16,342 nucleotides of DNA from positions 1-16,342 of the forward strand of contig DASRNM010000066.1 in NCBI GenBank assembly GCA_035647435.1, written 5' to 3'. The notes beneath the pieces are model-generated. The model was not told the origin of the DNA. It did not search any database and saw only the letters and a list, made by a program, of their open reading frames with translations. Position numbers and translations under genes: made by a program. This stretch comes from JAAZFZ01 sp035647435 (GTDB taxonomy: Bacteria > Bacillota > Clostridia > Oscillospirales > Acutalibacteraceae). Every line of letters begins with the position of its first letter. The first letter of the stretch is position 1. This document shows positions 7,093 to 14,796 of this stretch, piece after piece.

Positions 7093-10000
7093 ATGAAATT
7101 AAATCTGAAAAAATTATTGAGCAGTTTGTTATGCCTTGCAATGATACTTGGCTCGCTCTCTTCGGGTATTTACACATTCTTTGTACATGCCGAAAAGGCA
7201 CCAGAATATACTATATTTGCGCACGGCGGAAGCATTTCTTATACTTACATTGCGGATAAGTTTTCTGGTACCGCAGTAGAAGGCTCTGTGTTGACGATTA
7301 CTTATAATGAAACAGAGTATGAAGGGAAGACCTTTGATTACTGGAAAGCCGATACGGGAGAAACGATTCCCCAAAAGAGTTTTGAATTATTGGTCGATCA
7401 AGATATTTACTTTTTTCCTGTTTTTAAACAGACTGACGCTAACTTTAGTCCTTGGACACTTTTTGATGAAAGAAACTGTGCTGAGGGTGATATTTATGTG
7501 CGTGAAGATATTGAAAATGCACTTAGAGAATACAAGCGTGTTTATAAGAACAACGGTTATCACGAGTATGGAAACTATAAGTGTTTGAACGAAACTGAAC
7601 ATTACACAGTTTGTTCAATTTGTGGTGATGAAAACATCGAGCCCCATAGCTGGGATTATGGTGAAATTACAGTTAAACCAACTCATGATATCGAAGGCAT
7701 AAAGGTTTATACTTGCACGTTCTGCGGAGCAACGAAAACAGAAATCATTTCTAACGAAGATGCTCATGATATGAGTGATTGGATAGTAGTAGAAGAAGCC
7801 AAAAATGGCAATGTGGGTATACGTAAAAAAGTATGCGATTGCGGATATACCGAACAATCTTATTATGTAGAAGCTGAATGGGAACGATTTTATCAAGATC
7901 ATTATATTGAATTTGACACCAAAAGTTTTGTAATGACTAATACCACGGATAGAGATGAGCGACATTACAGCTACATAAATAGTGATGGTAACAAATCTTA
8001 TATATATGCCATTAAAATGGATGATAGGGATTCAGAACAGACCTATGCCCTTATGTTTGTTGATGATCCTTTATTAGCCGTTAAACCGATATATATGGCA
8101 AAAAGTGATTCCAACAATGGACATAAAGGGTTTGATTGGTCAATTTATGCCTATGCACATGATTTCTATGGGTATATGGAAATAGTTAACGGAATGGATC
8201 ATTCAAAACGCGCCTCTTCATTTACCTTTAATGGGCGGGAGTGGGCCGACTACTACAATAGTTATAATTTCAAAGAAAAGGGTCAACTTCCCAGCGGATG
8301 CTATTATGAAAGAGATTTAGAATACCTTGGGATGGAATGTAGACAATACGCAATATATAACGATGACGATAAAACCGATCTTTACAAGGTTTACTATGTT
8401 ACAAAAGATAGCAATGTTACGGTTTTTATTGAAAATTATAAAGCTCGCACAAATCGTTCAGTAACTGAATACAAACCTATTGCGAGCGATGAAGAATATG
8501 ATGCTATGGACCAAGACACTCAAAAAAAATATCTGAAAAAGAGTGATATTTCTAAGAGTGTTCGAGAACTAAACAAAAACGATAGTAGACGAGACCTCGT
8601 TATTAACGAGGATAGACCGGAGAAATCTCAATACTATTCGATGAATGTATCTTCGCACGGTAACTCCGGATATTCCTACGATTACAATTATTACGGTACA
8701 ACGATTCTTTCACATTATTATTATGGTATTATTTTTGGGTATCCTGATAACCCTTTTGAAGTAGGAATTGATGACCTTTATAAAGTTAACTTTATCGCTG
8801 AGGATCGTCCAGGCTACGAGTTTGACTATTGGGAGATCTATGATTGGGAAACACAAACATGGGATTTCTTTTCAGATGACATTGATTATGCCTGCAACTA
8901 TGTAAAGCTAAATTCAAATAGAACCGAGTACATAGAAGACACTCGCATTAAAGATGCCACTAAAGTACGAGCGGTTTATAGGGAAGCTCCGCCTTGCCAT
9001 GTTAGGGTTGAAGGTGGATTCTTTACTGAAAACTACACTGTCACGAATGTTTCCGAGGGCGATGTTTTAAAGGGAATAAACATTTATATTATTCCCGATA
9101 GAAATAGAATTCCAGAAGGCAAAGAATTAGATTATTGGGAGGCGTCTATTAACGGCGGCGAGGTAATCAGAATTGATTTGGGGTCTATAACGGTTACAGG
9201 TGATATGGTATTGACACCTGTTTATAAGGATATTATATGTGATGTTTATTTTTACGGCGAAGGTGGCGAAGTGACTGATGATTTTAGCGAATGTTCTATG
9301 GGAGCTACAATTACTGTTAAAACAACAGCCAATGAAGGATATACAACTTTTCTTGGTTGGTATAAATTAAATTTTGGAATGGATCGAATAGAATACGAAC
9401 TAATAACAACAAGTACAACCCTCAGCTATGTTGTGGATGAAGATTATATTCAATTTATAGCACGTTGGAGCGATGGAACAATCAATGAAGAGCCATATTG
9501 CGACATAACAATTGATAATGGGTTTGGAAGCCGAGGATATAATGGTATCTTTGTTTCTTCTCTAAGGTTAGGGGACTATTCGCGTGTTACTATGGTAAAA
9601 GACCCATACCAAACAGGAATTGTTTCTAAGTGGACCGTAACAGGGCAATTTGATGACGGAATCGATTATTATGAAGAAATATATGATATATTCGAAGACG
9701 AGTCAGAGTATTTTATATATAGTTGCGCTGATTTGCCAGAGAAGATCACCATAACAGCCGTCATGGCTCAATGCACGGAACACGATTGGGACGAGGGAGT
9801 TATAACAAAACCTGCCAGCCACATAGAGGAAGGCATTATTACTTACACTTGTCTATTTTGCGGCGAAAAGCGGATTGAAGTAATTCCTAAAACATCAGAA
9901 CATACTTATGGCCGTTGGCAGAAACATAATGCTGAACAACATATGCGTGTTTGTGAGTGTGGCGATATTGAGTACGCAGATCACAATTGGGATAATGGTG

Positions 10001-11073
10001 TTATCACAACTGCTGCAACCCATACAACAGCAGGCGTAAGAACATTTACTTGTTCTGAATGCGGTGAAACTAAAACCGAAGATATAGAGCCAACATCAGA
10101 ACATACTTATGGCCGTTGGCAGAAACATAATGCTGAACAACATATGCGTGTTTGTGAGTGTGGCGATATTGAGTATGCAGATCACAATTGGGATAATGGT
10201 AAACCATCAGAGGACGGCAGTGGAATCGTATTTACTTGTACTGTTTGCGAAGCGATAAAAACTGTAGCTTGTGAAAATCACCAATTTAGTGATTGGCAAC
10301 AAAGTGACACTGAACATTATCGTACGTGTAGCCTGTGCGGTAAAATCGAAAGAGGCGTTCATGACTATACCGGAAGCACCGATAACTCATGCATTATTTG
10401 TGGTTTTAAAGAGCAGGGTAAAATTTATCATGACATAGATAATCAAAATAATGCTCTTAATGCAGAGCTTCAAGTAAATGAAAGTACTGATTTAGATGCG
10501 CTGATCCTTAATGATGATGATAGGGAGCGGGTAGGGTCGGGGGAAGATGTTAGAATAAGCCTTGAGGTATCTGATGCAACAGAGATCGTAAGTGCTGATG
10601 AAAAAGCAAAAATACAATCTGTTTTAGGTAATAACTTTGTCGGGCTTTATTTAGACATCAATCTTTACAAACAAATTGGTACTGATGAGAAGCAAAAAGT
10701 TGCCGAAACTAACGGGAAGGTTTGTATCACAATTAAAATTCCAGACGAGTTGATTTCAAAGACAACCATTGATTATATTTATAAGATCGTCCGAGTTCAC
10801 GAAGGCAAAGCTGAAATACTCGAAGGAATCTTTAATCCTGAGACAAAAACCTTTGTTTTTGAAACCGATCAGTTCTCTTTATATGCCCTAATCTATTCTG
10901 AAGCTGAAAGTGAAGCAGATACTAGCGATGACATAAGCAATAATACAGATCCAGAAGGATCTCCTCAAACCGGAGACGGTAGAAATATAGCATTAACAGC
11001 TTTCTTAACACTTTTTGCACTTGGTAGCTTGGCTATAGCAAATATGAATCGCAGGAAAAGGAAAAAAGTATAA
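7093..11073 (+). CDS. Sortase-anchored cell-wall surface protein (1326 aa) with InlB-like and zinc-ribbon-like repeats
   Basis: ATG 7093 is preceded by AAGGTGG (7080-7086). Residues 1-34 are a signal peptide (KLNLKKLLSS, then a hydrophobic core, cut near VHAEK). The C-terminus has SPQTGD at 1290-1295, a hydrophobic helix and the tail RRKRKKV, which is a sortase signal with a non-canonical SPQTG in place of LPxTG. Several repeats of the InlB/Listeria-Bacteroides type occur, marked by FDYW or FLGW and strands ending in V-x-R or PVY (about 40-112, 570-632, 635-712, 715-800). Cys-pair repeats (C-x2-CG followed by T-x-T-x-x-I) lie at about 163-266 and 890-1110. Residues about 1115-1270 resemble a stalk domain ending in FETDQFSLYALIY. 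A role in adhesion or in binding at the cell surface is likely by family; the ligand is unknown. No sortase gene is in the window. Confidence 0.9.
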   Translation: MKLNLKKLLSSLLCLAMILGSLSSGIYTFFVHAEKAPEYTIFAHGGSISYTYIADKFSGTAVEGSVLTITYNETEYEGKTFDYWKADTGETIPQKSFELLVDQDIYFFPVFKQTDANFSPWTLFDERNCAEGDIYVREDIENALREYKRVYKNNGYHEYGNYKCLNETEHYTVCSICGDENIEPHSWDYGEITVKPTHDIEGIKVYTCTFCGATKTEIISNEDAHDMSDWIVVEEAKNGNVGIRKKVCDCGYTEQSYYVEAEWERFYQDHYIEFDTKSFVMTNTTDRDERHYSYINSDGNKSYIYAIKMDDRDSEQTYALMFVDDPLLAVKPIYMAKSDSNNGHKGFDWSIYAYAHDFYGYMEIVNGMDHSKRASSFTFNGREWADYYNSYNFKEKGQLPSGCYYERDLEYLGMECRQYAIYNDDDKTDLYKVYYVTKDSNVTVFIENYKARTNRSVTEYKPIASDEEYDAMDQDTQKKYLKKSDISKSVRELNKNDSRRDLVINEDRPEKSQYYSMNVSSHGNSGYSYDYNYYGTTILSHYYYGIIFGYPDNPFEVGIDDLYKVNFIAEDRPGYEFDYWEIYDWETQTWDFFSDDIDYACNYVKLNSNRTEYIEDTRIKDATKVRAVYREAPPCHVRVEGGFFTENYTVTNVSEGDVLKGINIYIIPDRNRIPEGKELDYWEASINGGEVIRIDLGSITVTGDMVLTPVYKDIICDVYFYGEGGEVTDDFSECSMGATITVKTTANEGYTTFLGWYKLNFGMDRIEYELITTSTTLSYVVDEDYIQFIARWSDGTINEEPYCDITIDNGFGSRGYNGIFVSSLRLGDYSRVTMVKDPYQTGIVSKWTVTGQFDDGIDYYEEIYDIFEDESEYFIYSCADLPEKITITAVMAQCTEHDWDEGVITKPASHIEEGIITYTCLFCGEKRIEVIPKTSEHTYGRWQKHNAEQHMRVCECGDIEYADHNWDNGVITTAATHTTAGVRTFTCSECGETKTEDIEPTSEHTYGRWQKHNAEQHMRVCECGDIEYADHNWDNGKPSEDGSGIVFTCTVCEAIKTVACENHQFSDWQQSDTEHYRTCSLCGKIERGVHDYTGSTDNSCIICGFKEQGKIYHDIDNQNNALNAELQVNESTDLDALILNDDDRERVGSGEDVRISLEVSDATEIVSADEKAKIQSVLGNNFVGLYLDINLYKQIGTDEKQKVAETNGKVCITIKIPDELISKTTIDYIYKIVRVHEGKAEILEGIFNPETKTFVFETDQFSLYALIYSEAESEADTSDDISNNTDPEGSPQTGDGRNIALTAFLTLFALGSLAIANMNRRKRKKV
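9891..9999 (+). repeat. 109-bp tandem-type repeat, copy 1
   Basis: This is identical to 10092-10200 except for one base (AGTACGCAG against AGTATGCAG), offset 201 bases, so 67 codons. It encodes SEHTYGRWQKHNAEQHMRVC and onward to DHNWDNG. Confidence 0.95.
10092..10200 (+). repeat. 109-bp tandem-type repeat, copy 2
   Basis: This is the second copy of the 9891-9999 unit, separated from it by 92 bases that encode a related but diverged Cys-pair segment. The near-identity of one part of a 201-base period suggests a recent duplication or gene conversion inside the surface protein. Confidence 0.95.
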
Positions 11074-11238
11074 AGGCTCCCGTTTGTCGTGTGCACCCAC
11101 TGTGCAAATCCACTTTGTTCCCGTTTGTTGGGTGCACCCCCTACGAGTTCCCGTTTGTTGAGTGCAAGGCGAAATCAGCCATCGCACCTGACAAACGGGT
11201 GTTTTTTATACACTCGTCAAACGGTAGAAAATATAAAA

Positions 11239-11276
11239 GCCGTCAAAAAGCCTTTGTTTCAAGGTCTTTTGACGGC
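11239..11276. terminator. Long hairpin, possible bidirectional terminator
   Basis: Arms GCCGTCAAAA and TTTTGACGGC, continued inward by CCTT and AAGG around TGTTTC. The runs of A and T are inside the stem, not after it, so it is a stable structure but not a textbook terminator. Confidence 0.5.
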
Positions 11277-11290
11277 ACTGGGCGCAAAAA

Positions 11291-11326
11291 AAGAACGCAC
11301 ACTTTGGTATCAAAGCATGCGTTCTT
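11291..11326. repeat. Second hairpin in repeat cluster
   Basis: Outer stem AAGAACGCA / TGCGTTCTT and inner stem CTTTG / CAAAG close a GTAT loop, with CA opposite CA between them. It lies 14 bases after the first hairpin and is flanked by CCCGTTTG motifs on both sides, so both hairpins probably belong to one repeated unit. Confidence 0.7.
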
Positions 11327-11530
11327 GTATGGCAAGGAACACGAGTTTGATACAAAATGCACCCGGTAGCTATGTTCCCGTTTGTTGGGTGAACACCCTC
11401 GGCTTTTCCCGTTTGTTCCGTGTGTCGAGTGTGCATAAATAAAAATATGACATTTAATTTATGTTTACTAAGAATATATAAAAAGAGTAGAAAATTCTTA
11501 GCTAAAATAATTCCTCCATTAGGAGAAGAT

Positions 11531-12199
11531 TTATTTTTTGTCCCACTTATTAAAAGCATAGTCTAATGCTTCATTGGTTATCGTCATTTTGTCACAAGAA
11601 AGACTGCCTGAGATTTTTCCATGAGTACCATCAAAGGCGCTGCAACTAAACATGGAACCGTATTTATATGCATAGATATCCTTCGCAGAACAAGCTCCTT
11701 TAGTTGTCAATTGACCATAGCAATAAATATCTCCGATGATAGTTACATTATCAAATATAACTATTCCAGTTGATGTGATATAAATATCTTTATCAATTGT
11801 TTCTTTACTAATCGTTTCGGTGCCGCTAAATATACGAACATCGACGTAGACAGGGGGTGAACTTGTAGTCGGATTACTGGTCGTTGAAACAGGTTTATTG
11901 CTACTTGTCGGTTTATTTGTGGTCGTTAAAACAGGTTTACTGCTACTTATTGTTTTACCTATTGTTGTCGTGGACCTGATTGTGTCTGGAATATTGTTGC
12001 TTGCTGACCTGGTGGATTCAATCTCTGCAGTGATGATGACGGATGTTTTACTCTGCGAATCAGCGGAGCTGCTTTGGGCTTTTTTGGTACTTGTGGTGAT
12101 GTTCGCATCTGAGGACTCGTTTTCGGGAGAATGCTCACCGCAAGCGACAAGGGTAAATACTATTGCTATTGTCATAAGTAATGTTATTAGTCTGTTCAT
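11531..12199 (-). CDS. Lipoprotein with Ser/Thr linker and bactofilin-like beta-solenoid domain (222 aa)
   Basis: ATG at 12199 has AAAGGAG 7-8 bases upstream. Residues 1-20 are a lipoprotein signal with lipobox L-V-A-C, giving acylation at Cys20 and attachment to the outer face of the membrane. Residues about 25-118 are a Ser/Thr/Asn/Pro linker with repeated KPVSTTSNPTTSS-like blocks. Residues about 120-210 read as short strands, with hydrophobic residues alternating around DIYI, VIFDNVTIIGDIYCYGQLTT, GDIYAY-like and GKISGSLSCDKMTI. That is the layout of bactofilin/DUF583 beta-solenoids, but the match is by appearance only and this version is extracellular, which is unusual for bactofilins. 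The gene starts 37 bases after the broken surface gene on the same strand and may be transcribed with it. Confidence 0.8.
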   Translation of the reverse strand: MNRLITLLMTIAIVFTLVACGEHSPENESSDANITTSTKKAQSSSADSQSKTSVIITAEIESTRSASNNIPDTIRSTTTIGKTISSSKPVLTTTNKPTSSNKPVSTTSNPTTSSPPVYVDVRIFSGTETISKETIDKDIYITSTGIVIFDNVTIIGDIYCYGQLTTKGACSAKDIYAYKYGSMFSCSAFDGTHGKISGSLSCDKMTITNEALDYAFNKWDKK

Positions 12200-12236
12200 C
12201 TCAATTCTCCTTTAGAAAAAAGTGTGTTATCAAAAA

Positions 12237-13308
12237 TTAACTTCTTAACTTTCGGCTTGTAAATAAGCCACCTCCGAACCCAATTCCAACGCCCAGAAGT
12301 ATCAGTAATAGTGTAAGCCATACGGGCGTTCCGGATGATGCGGGTTTTGAATTCGCATTCGTATCATCAAGTGGTGATTTTGTTGTACTTGTTTCATTGG
12401 CAGTAGTAGTAACAGCAGGTTTCTCATCAACGCTTCCGTCATGAGCAGCTGCCCGTTTTGCAATTACAACGTATTCCTTTTTATCGCCGTTTTCCGCAGT
12501 ACAGATAACCTTAATCTCATTATCCTGACCGGCGAGAAGATTGTCACCTCCGATGATTTCAACACCGGATGCCTTGCTGTCTACCGGTTTCCCACTCACT
12601 TTAATAGTTTTCGTTTCATATGGCAGCCACACCACATAGTTGGTGTTATCCGCTTTAAATAATGGAGAAATCCGAAAACCTTCTGCGTTCAGTGAGGACA
12701 GTTTATTGTTTGAACTTGACTTGTAGTTCGGATCCTTAGCACGCTTGACTTTTATTACATACGATTTTTTAGAGCCGTTCTCTGCCGTTACTGTTAGAGC
12801 AGCTGCTGATTTCACCACCATCATTAACCCCCGTGATACCGCCCACATAGATATTCTCGCCTTTGGAGGATACGGTTATGCTACTTTCCCTTATTCCAAG
12901 ATTATGAATGGTTCCTTTATTATAACCAAACAACCCAGTATACACGGCGGATAAGCTGTTTATATCTATATACAGCCCCGAAACAATATGTCCGTTGCCG
13001 TCAAAAATGCCGGTAAACGCGCTCACTGAGACCATCCCGATTGGTTCCCAACCCGCACCACTATTATAGAAATTGCCGCCTTCCGCAAAATCCTCTTCGG
13101 AGAAAATAATATCATTAGTTAAATAATACTTACCTGATAGATTATTTCGTATAGCATCCAGATCTTCCTTAGTTGAAATGGGTGTATACCCTGTCCAGTC
13201 TTGTTCTTCAACACCCCCTGCAAGCACAATTGCACCCATTGGCAATACTTGCTGTAATATACAGCAAATAAGTAGTAGTGATAAAAGTTTTTTTGCTCTG
13301 TGTATCAC
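12237..13308 (-). pseudogene. Broken GLUG-repeat / cadherin-like surface protein
   Basis: The start is GTG 13308, with GGGGGG 6 bases upstream, giving MIHRAKKLLSLLLICCIL, a signal peptide. Next come TPISTKEDLDAIRNNLSGKY and GLUG-type repeats (FTGIFDGNGHIVSGLYID, TGLFGYNKGTIHNLG, YVGGITGVNDGGEISSCSNS). The frame then stops at 12769. In another frame, from about 12800, cadherin-like beta-sandwich sequence resumes (LTVTAENGSKKSYVIKVKRA, TENGDKKEYVV-like), then a Thr/Ser linker and a C-terminal helix with a basic tail (TPVWLTLLLILLGVGIG, FTSRKLRS). Each half is typical of one larger architecture: signal, GLUG repeats, cadherin-like domains, membrane anchor. The fusion therefore looks like a deletion that also shifted the frame. 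A sequencing error is a less likely explanation, because whole domains seem to be missing. Confidence 0.75.
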
Positions 13309-13363
13309 AATAGTCCCCCCAGTTTTACTATAGGTAAGCATCAAATAATCCCTGATAAGGTAT

Positions 13364-13392
13364 ACTATACCATCAAGGTTTAAAAGTGGCAA
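13364..13392 (-). promoter_or_regulatory. Promoter of the GLUG/cadherin-like gene and lipoprotein
   Basis: On the minus strand TTGCCA (13392-13387), a 17-base spacer and TATAGT (13369-13364). It gives a leader of roughly 50 bases before GTG 13308 and supports that start over the longer frame from 13401, whose Met would lie upstream of the promoter. Confidence 0.6.
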
Positions 13393-14050
13393 TACTTTCA
13401 TGACTAATACTGCAATATAAGCTCAGCTTTAGTCGGTGATTACTTATGCTTATATTGATACCAACACTCAATTTAGGAACTCAATCGTCTTAAAGCCTAA
13501 CATATTCGTCCTCAATTTCACTGAGCAGTTCAGCCATTCCAGTGTCGATTTCCGTGGTGACGTCAGAACGCTTTGACTGCTATAGGCATGGCCGATTGCT
13601 TTTCTGCGTTTGAACTTATCCTGGACGGATCCCATTCCATATCGAGCCACGTTGAGTTCGCATTATTAAATTAAGAGTAAACACCTCTGCCGATGAGCTT
13701 CTCATGAGCAATCTAGAAAACACCATCAAAGTTTCGAATCATGAACTAACAGCAGTCTTTTCTGATTGCAGCGACTATGAAAGAAGGGTTTTGATTGATA
13801 TCACAACGGCAGCAAAAACATCTTTGCGTGAAAACAGGTTTTATTCCCGTACCCACAGATAAATATTATATAAACGAAAAACAAGAGGTGCAATCTACCG
13901 GAGGTCAAGAAATAAACCTTTGGTTTATGAATGAAAAAATACTGAAAGTGTATCGGAGTTGGAAAATTACATTTTCACAAAAACCGATTACATTTTCAGC
14001 AAAACTAATTATCTTTTCTATTTATTTGGTATAATGTCTTTGTTGACTTA

Positions 14051-14245
14051 ATGCCATTCACTTGCTTGTTCCATGCCATTGGAGTGAGGGTCATGATGCC
14101 ATTCGAGTGCGGTGTTTTGCTTCTTCATCGCTCTCAAAACTTAAAATTTTAGCAAGCATAATTTCTATCAGATTTTGTAGAACTTAATCTTTCGTTTCAG
14201 AGGAACCAAATCCCCGAAAACCCTTGATATACAAGGAATATAGCG
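14051..14245 (+). repeat. Triple-motif array plus spacer, copy B
   Basis: ATGCCATT starts at 14051, 14073 and 14096, spaced 22 and 23 bases exactly as in copy A (4554, 4576, 4599). Copies two and three read ATGCCATTGGAGTG and ATGCCATTCGAGTG. The following stretch, to CCCTTGATATACAAGGAATA, is alignable with copy A but diverged. Both copies point the same way, so they are direct repeats about 9.5 kb apart. Confidence 0.65.
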
Positions 14246-14257
14246 GCATAAAACAAA

Positions 14258-14297
14258 AAACCACCTTAAAAAATCCTGTGATTTTTTGGGGTGGTTT
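14258..14297. terminator. Strong hairpin next to the tRNA fragment
   Basis: Arms AAACCACCTTAAAAAATC (14258-14275) and GATTTTTTGGGGTGGTTT (14280-14297) pair over all 18 positions in RNA, with two U-G pairs, around a CTGT loop. It lies 12 bases before the tRNA fragment, at the presumed end of the island, and could insulate it or end transcription from the left. Confidence 0.65.
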
Positions 14298-14308
14298 ACT
14301 CTATATTG

Positions 14309-14368
<60 letters not shown>

Positions 14369-14396
14369 AAAAACACAGGTTTTGACCTGTGTTTTT
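14369..14396 (+). terminator. Intrinsic terminator after the tRNA fragment
   Basis: AAAAACACAGGT, a TTTG loop and ACCTGTGTTTTT, followed by more T. It abuts the CCA end, as expected for the original chromosomal terminator of the tRNA gene, which supports placing the chromosome to the right. Confidence 0.75.
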
Positions 14397-14467
14397 TATT
14401 TTGTCAAACTTTATCAATAATTCTGCATATTTAACTTGTGGAGTCCCTTTTTATGGACACCCAAGAA

Positions 14468-14496
14468 TTGACATTTGTATAATTCCGATATAAAAT
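14468..14496 (+). promoter_or_regulatory. Promoter-like site facing the repeat-hairpin unit
   Basis: TTGACA (14468-14473), a 17-base spacer and TAAAAT (14491-14496). No protein gene follows on the plus strand, so if active it would make a non-coding transcript that ends at the hairpin at 14732-14771. Confidence 0.45.
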
Positions 14497-14510
14497 AAAG
14501 ACAAACAAAA

Positions 14511-14536
14511 AACGCTGTCGATATATCGACAACGTT
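14511..14536. repeat. Palindromic hairpin
   Basis: AACG, C, TGTCGATATATCGACA, A, CGTT forms an almost perfect inverted repeat followed by ATTTT. It would sit at the very 5' end of a transcript from 14468-14496, so it could be either an early terminator or a 5' stabilising structure. Confidence 0.65.
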
Positions 14537-14609
14537 ATTTTAGAAAAAGCGGTGAAGACTTTTGGGTTACCACCATACCCTACGGCATTTTGCCTTATCT
14601 TAGAACTCC

Positions 14610-14700
14610 TGATGGATATTGATAAACTTATACGAGGGTCGAGAAGTGCCACTTGAGATAGTGGTTTTAGTTCTCTGATGGGTATTGATAAACTTATACG
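14610..14700. repeat. Two 25-bp direct repeats around a hairpin
   Basis: The repeats at 14610-14634 and 14676-14700 differ at one base of 25 (both end ATTGATAAACTTATACG). The 41 bases between them include a hairpin: outer arms GAGAA (14641-14645) and TTCTC (14671-14675), inner arms CCACT and AGTGG around TGAGAT. Two copies are too few for a CRISPR. Confidence 0.75.
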
Positions 14701-14731
14701 GATTATTTTTAAATTTAAATTTTAGTTTTAG

Positions 14732-14771
14732 AAAAAGCTCACGGCAGATTAAATGTCTGCGTGAGCTTTTT
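14732..14771. terminator. Strong bidirectional terminator of the redox operon
   Basis: AAAAAGCTCACG, a bulged G, CAGA, loop TTAAATG, TCTG and CGTGAGCTTTTT. It lies 26 bases after the stop of the DUF6132-like gene on the minus strand, with T runs in both directions. Confidence 0.85.
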
Positions 14772-14796
14772 ATGTTGTGATATATAGTTATAATTT

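Larger units (their letters stand above)
11079..11427. repeat. Cluster of seven CCCGTTTG-type motifs
   Basis: Plus-strand copies begin at 11079, 11120, 11150, 11377 and 11408. The consensus is about CCCGTTTGTTGGGTGCACCC, with copies 1, 3, 6 and 7 differing after the first nine bases. Minus-strand copies lie at 11184-11199 and 11211-11224. Orientation is + + + - - + +. The irregular spacing and mixed orientation do not fit a CRISPR. Protein-binding sites, such as element ends, or a dispersed intergenic repeat are both possible. Confidence 0.8.
11074..11530. other. Intergenic repeat cluster between converging genes
   Basis: No gene is supported; several frames are open across the repeats but show no family pattern and no ribosome binding site. 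The stretch contains seven short CCCGTTTG motifs, two strong hairpins, and at 11468-11501 an inverted repeat (CTAAGAAT and ATTCTTAG) that may end the lipoprotein transcript coming from the right. Confidence 0.65.
14397..14731. other. Intergenic stretch with possible non-coding RNA unit
   Basis: No gene is supported. It holds a promoter-like pair (14468-14496), a hairpin with core TGTCGATATATCGACA (14511-14536), and a repeat-hairpin-repeat unit (14610-14700). Minus-strand frames read through the repeats but have no start signals. Confidence 0.5.

Noticed and set aside
11079..11427. CRISPR array
   Set aside because: Repeats are short, unevenly spaced (30, 41 and over 150 bases) and occur in both orientations; there are no cas genes.
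11089..11442. 117-residue plus-strand frame over the repeat cluster
   Set aside because: It is open only because the repeats lack stops; it has no ribosome binding site and no protein-like pattern.
13401..13401. Upstream Met start for the GLUG gene
   Set aside because: It lies upstream of the best promoter and lacks a ribosome binding site; GTG 13308 has a purine-rich site and begins a proper signal peptide.
14610..14700. Two-unit CRISPR
   Set aside because: There are only two repeats, and the single spacer is itself a hairpin, which fits a structured element better.
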